DNA of 64,000 nucleotides from Dimargaris cristalligena. Taxonomy: Eukaryota; Kickxellomycota; Dimargaritomycetes; Dimargaritales; Dimargaritaceae. Every line of letters begins with the position of its first letter. The stretch's first letter is position 1. Below, in pieces: positions 56,601 through 64,000 of this stretch. The stretch covers positions 81,614 through 145,613 of the forward strand of contig JANBQC010000010.1 in NCBI GenBank assembly GCA_027576995.1, given 5' to 3'. Under the pieces are notes generated by a model, which did not search any database, was not told where the DNA came from, and worked only from the letters and a program-made list of their open reading frames with translations. A program made the position numbers and the translations under genes.

Positions 56601-59600
56601 TTCATCAAAGTCCGCTCTAATAAATGGCGATAGCATAAGTGTGCGTGTAAAAAAATCAAATACATATATATATATATATAATAAGGAGGGGGAGGCCTTA
56701 CCACCGGTGGGACAAATCTTGGACCCTGGCCACGGATGTCCCAGGATCGCGTCTATTCCTTCATATAGAGGCATGCGCTATGGCCATGACCATGGACAGG
56801 GCCATGGTCGGGCCAGAATGCTGCAGACATGCGGCAGCACTGGAGGGGGGAGGAGTCTCAGTGGCGGACGCGGTCCATTGGCTCGTCATATATTGGGGTG
56901 AGCACCGGAAATCAGGAGAAGGTGGATTACGGGGGAGGGGGGCTACGCCATGTATTGCCCCCTGGCCCAAGCCTTCGCGGCTGGGGTCCGTTCCGTCTTA
57001 TCCAGCTTGGGCTTGGGCATGAACACAAACGAGTGCGCAAAAATAAAAATAAAAAAGAGCGGGGAAAGAGGTGAATAGCGGTTAACGAAATAGTCCATTT
57101 TCCGGGGATGTTTTGGTTGTAGAGTCACAGTCGATGCGCGTCTCAGCTGTAAACTCCACATCACGGGATGGATACAGCAGGTTCGACCCACCATAAACCA
57201 TACGCACCTGTCCAGTCCCGGGTATGTGCTGGTCAAGCCAGACCGTTCTTTAGGAGGGGCAAGCCGGACCAGTTCATGCAAATAGAAACGGGTTAAGAGC
57301 TGGTTTTGTTAGCATAATATAGTATATAGTGTAAGAGTGACTCAGCCACTCTGCCTTATATCGGCTACATTCATCCATTACTCAGCGTGTCCTTCCCTTC
57401 CGCAACCCAGGGCGTCGTTGAATAAGTATTATGAATGGGTCTTCATGATACTATTACCCAGATAACTCCTATCAACCTGCTGTAAAAATCGTGGGAACCC
57501 CTAATACCCGCAAAACTCACTCAAATATCATCCAAGGGGCTTCCAGACCAGACCATGCCAGTGGTTAGCTCTAATAGGTTATTAGGCAGGACAATCTTCA
57601 ATTACGCTGCGGGTCGGACAATTTTGAGTATACCGGCATGGAAGGCATATGGCGGAACAATACTTCGGAACTCCTGGTGACCAAATTTACCACTCCCCTC
57701 CCCCTCTTGTTCTGCCCCTTTACCATATTTTCTCATTAGGACCCTCCCGGAAAACTACTGACCTGCTTGTCGGGTTGGGTATTGTTTGACTGGGTGGCGG
57801 AGTGAAATGCCTGGGCCACTGGGGTCCTAACCCGTTCAAACCGATTCACCATTTTGGCCTAATATAGTAATAAGAAACTAAAACTGGGATATTCAGGATT
57901 GATACACTGCCTTGATGGCCCTCACACCGGCTCACCAAGCTAATTTTAAGGGGAAACGGGGAGCCCTATACTACACATTCCGGTTAATGCAGATTCAAAC
58001 AATACGAAGTACATGCCCCTATGTGGACGGGAGATACTTCGGATTTAACAAAATCAAACTGATATTTGTGGATATCGGGACACATTCTTATGTATTTCGA
58101 TGCCAGGATCAAGCCCTGCTGCGTTGGTTCTCCCGGGACCTTTATTTGGCATGAATCAGTATAGCTACCCCTCGGATTGGATCTTATTTTATTTTGTCTG
58201 CCTTACCTTGCGACTTAACGGCTAATTCTAGCAGGATAGGAAACTCCGGGTTCAGCCAAGATGCCGTAGTTGGTTTAAGGAAGTGTCGCCCTTACGTAGT
58301 CCGAAGATATATAGAACTAAGCCTAGCTATAGAACGACAATGTATCTAGGTGGTGGCGAATAACGTACTGGGGGGACTCACTATATCTCTACTTGTTTCC
58401 CACAGTAGCTAAATATCGGGTTTTACTGGACTGGTTCCGGGCGAGCACCACAACCGCCTGGATAAAATTTGAGTTATGGTCCTGTAGTTGTCAAAGAAAT
58501 GGTCATTGGAAGGGCTGCTGGGCTCAGTCAGCCGGGATTTCTAATTCCCCACTATAGCGTGCTCTGGGGGTGTCAACACGGAAGAGAAATTACGTCATTC
58601 GCGCACTGACCGCCCCTTGAACCGAGTGTCTAGTGATACCAACCGCTGGCCACCGTTTTAGCCAAAAGCGTCTTTTTAATTATTACCCAATTCCATTGTA
58701 TCACTGGATGCCGTTTGCGGTTGTTTCCCATCTTCCGGGACCGCGCTGGGTTAGTCCAACAATGGGATTTCAGGGAAAGGAGGCGACACAAGAAGTGATG
58801 GAAGCAGCCTAATGCTTTGCGTAGGCGTTGGTGTGGTTGTACAACCCCCTCTCCGCCGCTCTCTGTCTTCTTCCTAAAGTGACTACATAGGCAACGGTGG
58901 CTAAGTTGGAAACCCTTTTGGCGCATGACAGGGGTCTTTACACTTAAATTTAATAATGATACGGTCGATCGGGCCTGGGAGGATTTTTTTGGGATACAGA
59001 CATTGGGACTTACTTTAGGAATCCCCCGTGCGGGGCGGGGTCCGTGTCATTCAGCAGTTCGGAACGTGATATAGGAATAGCATATGATTGCTGGGATGCA
59101 GCTATTCCTAAACTAAACGGTGCGGGCTATTGGCATAATTCTATACATCCAACCCCCCCACTATAGGTGCCTAGGGCTACTTATATTGAACCTAAAGGGT
59201 CAGAATAGGAGGTTGCTGGTAGGAGCCTGGCGTCAATATCTAATTTGGTGAAATTGTTTGTCTCTCGCTTTGGGCAAAATGCCCCACCCATCGTCCAGGC
59301 ATCGATTCCAGTAGCCTAATAGTTAAATAGAAGAGTGCAACTCTCCGGATTTTTCACAAGTTAGATATTTATGGTCCATCATTCATAGGGGGGGTAGGGC
59401 CAGTTAATCGGTGGGAGAATGGTTCAGAATAATGTTTATAGGCAGCAAGTTAACGGGAATCTAAAATAGGAGGCGCAAGGCCTTGGTTATCGACCCTTTC
59501 ACAGCAGCGCAAGTGTTCAATTGGGCATCAAGGCACTGTGCAGTATAATGTAGCGGACCAGTCAGGTGAATATCTCTTGAGTGATTGTAGTGCTATAAAA

Positions 59601-62600
59601 GTGGCGGAACATAATAATTGAAAGCGGCAGATTATCTGTTAGGGATGATAGTAATATGGTCCATTATTATCAACCCACCAGGCTATTTTTGATCGTTACC
59701 TGGCGTAACCAGGTGATCCACCAAGTTGTGCGATACCTGTCCATTTTGGACCCATTTAGTACTGCTACCTTATCCATTCTGCTCTATATCCTGTTTGGTC
59801 CACCTAGGCAGTTTCCGTACACCATTTTAATTTCCCCCCTTTTGATACCCAAGTGTGGTTTATTCACAATAAATGAACTTAATCCGGCCATGCTACAACC
59901 TCCCAAGTAAGTGTAATTCCTTTTCTCAGCTCATCGCCCCGCCCCGCCTGTCCTCTCCCCCCATTTCTCACCTCTCGCACCCACGGACACCTTCTTCCAT
60001 ACGTCCAATGACCCTCCCCCTTTTGCGTCCCCATAATTAAAATCAACGGAGCCACCATTACTAAGGCCAGCCTATAATCAAATTAACCTATAGCTATTGC
60101 ATATTTACCTTAAAGCCCCGCTCAACCCAACCCCCCTTCTCCGATTGTACACAAGGCTTTACAGTGACCTGTAGGACATCGGGTGGGCTCCTCCGAGCTG
60201 CGCCCAGGACCCACAACCCTATCGTACCCACCCTCCGCTAATATGGGAGGCTTGCATCCCACGTTGATTGCGTCGCTGGAACTGTAATGGTGATTTGACG
60301 ACCGTTTCGCTACATATCTCTTCCACCCCCCGGTCTGTGAACATTTTACCTCTGTGATTCCCGGTTGAATAGTAAGTAAGCTATTCGTGCATTTACATGG
60401 CATCCATCAGGAATGTTTAATTTCCCCAGTGAGGTTTATTTTTTATTTTAATATTAGAATTATTTTTAACATTGTCTAGGAGGATCCCCTACAAGGGTGA
60501 GGGGGGTGGAGAGGTCAATGTGTCGACAGTCATGCATCCACCAGGTAGATGTATCCGACATTGACCCACCTAATGGATACGGGTGGTTAGTATGTAGTTA
60601 GTAACCTTGCTTCTTCCAACCGTCTAGGCATCCCCTCCCGTCTCCTTTATCTTTCGCATATCTGAGCTTACTGGGGATCTACGTATCGTGGATTTCGCAC
60701 CCCTGGTGATATATTGTCTTGGTAATTTACATAGCGGTACCTGTTGTTGCAGCCAAAGTCCTGTTTCTTACTCTATGGTCTAAGGTTTGAGCTTGGTCGC
60801 ATATTCCTCGAAGTGGCACATGGAGCGCAGAGTGTCCCGGGAGCCATGCGAGTCCAATGCGCGGCCCATGCTGTTTATCGATGCATTCGAGATTGGGTAC
60901 GTCTGTCTCTCTCTCTCTGTGTGTGTGTGGAAGGATAGGGGGAGGGTAAGTGCGGGGCTTGAGTCATCTACAAGCCATTGGTAAAAGGAGGTAAACAGTG
61001 AGGGTGGAGCAACGCGGTATGTGAATACGCAATCATTGCCCCCTTGGTGATTCTCTAGAATTCCCTGGTTTACCGGGCGACTCTCGGTAGTTGATCATAC
61101 AATTATTAAATGGCAGTATGGTTCGACACATAGCAAGTGTACCTCTTTCTTTACCGCGTGAATCAGGAGGTAAACCCACGGTGAGAAAGGGGGGAGAGGG
61201 ATAAAGATGGGGGGGAAGTGGTGGCAGTGATGGTGATGGGAAGGGGTGTGTAAAGGGGAGGAGGGCTGCAGACCAGAGAATTATTGGGCTGGGGATGCAT
61301 GAGTTGCAGCTGCTCGACTTTCGGAGCCAGTTCCCAAGCTGCCGAGTTCACTTGGATAAACGGGTCCGATGGCGAGTGTATGGACACGTGTGCGGGTGTA
61401 TCCGAATATGAAGGAAAAAAACGACATCATAGGTGCTGTTGTTGAATGCTAAAGGAGTGTACCCAGACTTTGCGCCATGGCTCGATGGCCTCGTTGGAGT
61501 CGTTGGCGGCTGTCTATTGTGACTGTCTCTCACTTCCTCCTCCAGAGAGAGAGAAAGAGGGAGGGAGAGAGCCGCCCCCCCCCTTCAGCTCACCCTAACA
61601 TTACTGCAGAAATTTGGCCAATGGGCTCCCGAATTGGCCGATAGTATAGAGTGGCGGATCCGAGTCTTACAGTCCAATGGCTAGGCGAAGTTCGAGTGAG
61701 TTAACTGAATAACCGGTAAAACGGTGGCTTCTCCCACCAACTACAGTCTACACTTCGTCACGGTGGATCCACAGCATGTAGCTAAAATTCGACACAGCTC
61801 TGGAGGTCGTGGTGCGCCTCCGCCCATAGTACTATTTTACTGTTATTTTTAGTGGAATGTGAATATTGTTATAATTTTTTAGGTTAAACGTTTCTGGAAG
61901 TGGTTCTTTACAGCAGTTGGTTCACGTCTCGGTCTCCTGCACCCTTTTGGGCTAGGGTAAATCAGGGTTCCCCGGAAGAGAAAAGATAGTGTGTAAGCAA
62001 AGGCCAAGGTCTCGACAATGGTCTGAGCAGTGAACTAAAAAAATAAACATAAAACTATAGGCATTGGGGGTGACTGATAGTCAATGAGGTGCCCTAGGCG
62101 GACTACTTATGAAGCGGTCATCGGCGGTAATAGAAGACTACATAAAGAGTGGGAGTGGAGTGAGTGCTCAATAGTGGTGGTTGCACCGTCGTAAAGTTTC
62201 CCCCTGTTGTATTATTCGGTATGTGGGCAAAGCCCCGAATGGGCCAAGGCATCAACCCTTTATTGCCTGATTTGAAAACAGGGCCGTAATATTAGACCTT
62301 TAAGCTACCGGTTGGTCCGTCTGCATCAGAGAACACATTCTTCGCAAATGAATACCGGGGAGGCCGAGGTAGGTAAGTACTGTTTCGTATTTCTAGCCAC
62401 CGGCCCACCCGCACATTAAAGTGAGTATTGGCCATATTGCAGCAGTCATAGCATGGGTACTGACTGGTAGAGTGGGGATTTTATCAGATCCACACTGCTC
62501 GGAGGAATAAGCATTATCCCGTTTTTCCATAAGCACCCCTCTTTTTCGCCTCCGTGCCTTGGTCCATTCCTCCTTTTTTATTTTTTGCAACCCGTGCCGC

Positions 62601-64000
62601 TTACCCGCCATTGTACCAACCCTGGCTTAGTAAGGGCATTCAGTTTTTATAGAATGCCCTGATTTAACTAAATTACGAGAAGATGGTGTCGGATTATGGT
62701 TTAGCAGTTGGAAGTGTATGGGCGGTGTTACACCAGTTGGGCCGATTCCAAAATACGGGCAAATGAAGCAAAGCTATGTCCGAATTCGCTCAAATGTAAC
62801 CAACCCCATTCCCATCCCGCCTTTTTTATACATGTATATATTGTTTTTCAGGGCCCAGACCAACTGAACGCTATAGGCAACACATCATTGGTGATACTCA
62901 AAGTTCCTTCCACCTGTTGACCGCATTATCCCAATTATTGCCCGTCTTGCGCACTGACTTGAACCACCCTATTTCTCTTTCTATTAAAAGTGTCCTGAGG
63001 GGAGGGTGGGGTGGGGTGTTCCCATTCCCCATCCTGTCAACGATATTGTGAATGGGTCCGGGGGTGGGGTTAGGGTTAGAGTGGCGAGGGGATAATCTGC
63101 CATTGATAACTAACCCCACCATTTTGGTTAAATATGAATAGAGTCATCATTTTCTACGTAACCTATCCCAATACTTTTAGTTTATTAAATTTACCACTGG
63201 CCTCCCATTTAATACTTATGTTTTTTTAGGGGGGGGGTAGATTGGGGACCGGGCAGTATAGACAGCCAGTAAACCACGTAAACTTTCATGATCCATTTCA
63301 AGGGTGGATTAAAGTATCCATCAAGTTCGCCCCATGATCCACACAGCTAGACTGCACTGGTCATTGGTCTGACGTCAAACTATTAATGTTCTAGAGCGTA
63401 AGGGTACTGGTGGACGCATGATGTTCCCTAGACCGGGGGAATGGTGGTTGGCCATGGTCATGATGAATGGCCCGTGGAGAAGAGCGGCTTTCGGGCTTTC
63501 ACTTGGCCGAGTCCCGGTGATTAGAATACCTCTCGTTATTGAATTACATATTAACTGAATAACCACATTTCCCAGTGAATAGGACCTGCCTTTCAAACTG
63601 ATGCAATTCCAACTTTTAGGCAGATTCCACCGCATGTTTTCCTAATCAAGGAAATGCGTGCCCAAAGGTAACTTAAACGTGTGATTAACTTACTATTCAT
63701 TCGATTGGAAGTCGGACAGCCCCTAAATACAATGACGTGGTAGATCCAATCTACTTGGGGTGAATTTATATTGGAATAGTATATAAAAGTAGATGGAGTC
63801 TAGACCAACTTAAGAACATCCTTTACTTTATTTTATTTTTTTAAAAAAAACAATTACATTGCACAGACAGTAAATTCCACGACATATCATCTGATGCTGG
63901 GTTATCAATCAAAGGTAGTCATAATATGGGTGAAGTTCGGCCCAGCTGTATAAGGTTTTAAATGATAACTGTATGGGATAATATATGGGAGATTTATTTT
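53679..64000. other. 10.3-kb gene-poor stretch to window edge
   Basis: No gene is supported. The longest ATG frames (for example 58630-58926 minus, 62393-62611 minus) show no recognisable domain or consistent codon bias. An isolated exon-like block lies at about 60752-60897 (plus strand), between a TTGTTGCAG acceptor-like site and a GTACGT donor-like site. It is open in one frame, but I cannot extend it. A partial MITE copy occupies the right end. Confidence 0.5.
63927..64000 (-). mobile_element. TIR element (MITE-like), copy 4, cut by window edge
   Basis: Begins TGGGTGAAGTTC and continues through CAGCTGTATAAGG, preceded by TA (63925-63926). The 74 visible bases follow copy 2 (shared AAGGTTTT, GTATGGGA, ATATAT), so it is in copy 2's orientation. 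The other half lies beyond the window. Confidence 0.75.

Noticed and set aside
57165..57200. GGTTCGACCC resembling a tRNA B box
   Set aside because: Flanking bases do not pair as a T stem and there is no A box upstream at tRNA distance.
62393..62611. Basic 72-aa minus-strand frame (MAGKRHGLQKIKKEEW...)
   Set aside because: The lysine/arginine-rich start looks tempting, but there is no conserved motif, no splice partner and no codon bias.
63068..63080. GGTTAGGGTTAG resembling the fungal telomere repeat TTAGGG
   Set aside because: Only about two units, in the interior of a G-rich stretch; no array and no sign of a chromosome end.
38739..64000. Search for a defence, secondary-metabolite or retroelement cluster in the gene-poor half
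   Set aside because: No NRPS/PKS, terpene, NLR, reverse transcriptase, integrase or DDE transposase motifs seen in any frame.

Overview
The window is nuclear DNA of a filamentous-type fungus. Supporting signs are short introns with GTAAGT-like donors and TAG/CAG acceptors, a monopolin (Csm1/Pcs1) gene, a Cdc10-group septin, an HDEL-tailed ER DnaJ protein, and a secreted protein with a CBM19-like chitin-binding tail. CT-rich leaders precede several genes. I cannot place the species; an early-diverging lineage is only a guess. A run of 10 Ns at 24703-24712 marks a scaffold gap.

The first 38.7 kb is gene-dense. In order it holds: the 3' part of BFR2/AATF (+), a six-exon YJU2B/CCDC130 splicing factor (-), exosome subunit RRP45 (+), a secreted orphan (-), RPS15/uS19 (-), a METTL2/TRM140-type tRNA methyltransferase (+), a P4-ATPase flippase (+), a BAR-domain protein (-), a small two-TM protein with PPxY motifs (+), a low-complexity orphan with a WDEDDDW tail (-), an RPA-interacting protein (+), a septin (+), SCJ1 (-), a CBM19-like secreted protein (-) and CSM1/PCS1 (-). 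Several genes form divergent pairs that share a promoter region (YJU2B/RRP45, RPS15/METTL2, orphan/RPAIN). RNA and ribosome biology dominates the first 13 kb; membrane and secretion functions come next; cell division (septin, monopolin) is at 30-39 kb.

The remaining 25 kb is very different. Apart from one four-finger C2H2 transcription factor at 52.6-53.7 kb with a long CT-rich leader, I find no gene I can defend. This leaves two gene-poor stretches of about 13.9 and 10.3 kb.

The clearest undescribed-looking structure is a family of small inverted-repeat elements. There are three complete copies of exactly 138 bp (2890-3027, 8745-8882, 37175-37312) and a fourth cut by the right edge (63927-64000). 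All begin TGGG, are flanked by TA, and have terminal inverted repeats of about 27 bp. Two copies sit inside introns of unrelated minus-strand genes (YJU2B and CSM1) and are about 93% identical to each other by eye. They look like MITEs mobilised by a transposase encoded elsewhere. Exon-intron models below were built by eye from splice signals and reading-frame phase; none has transcript support.
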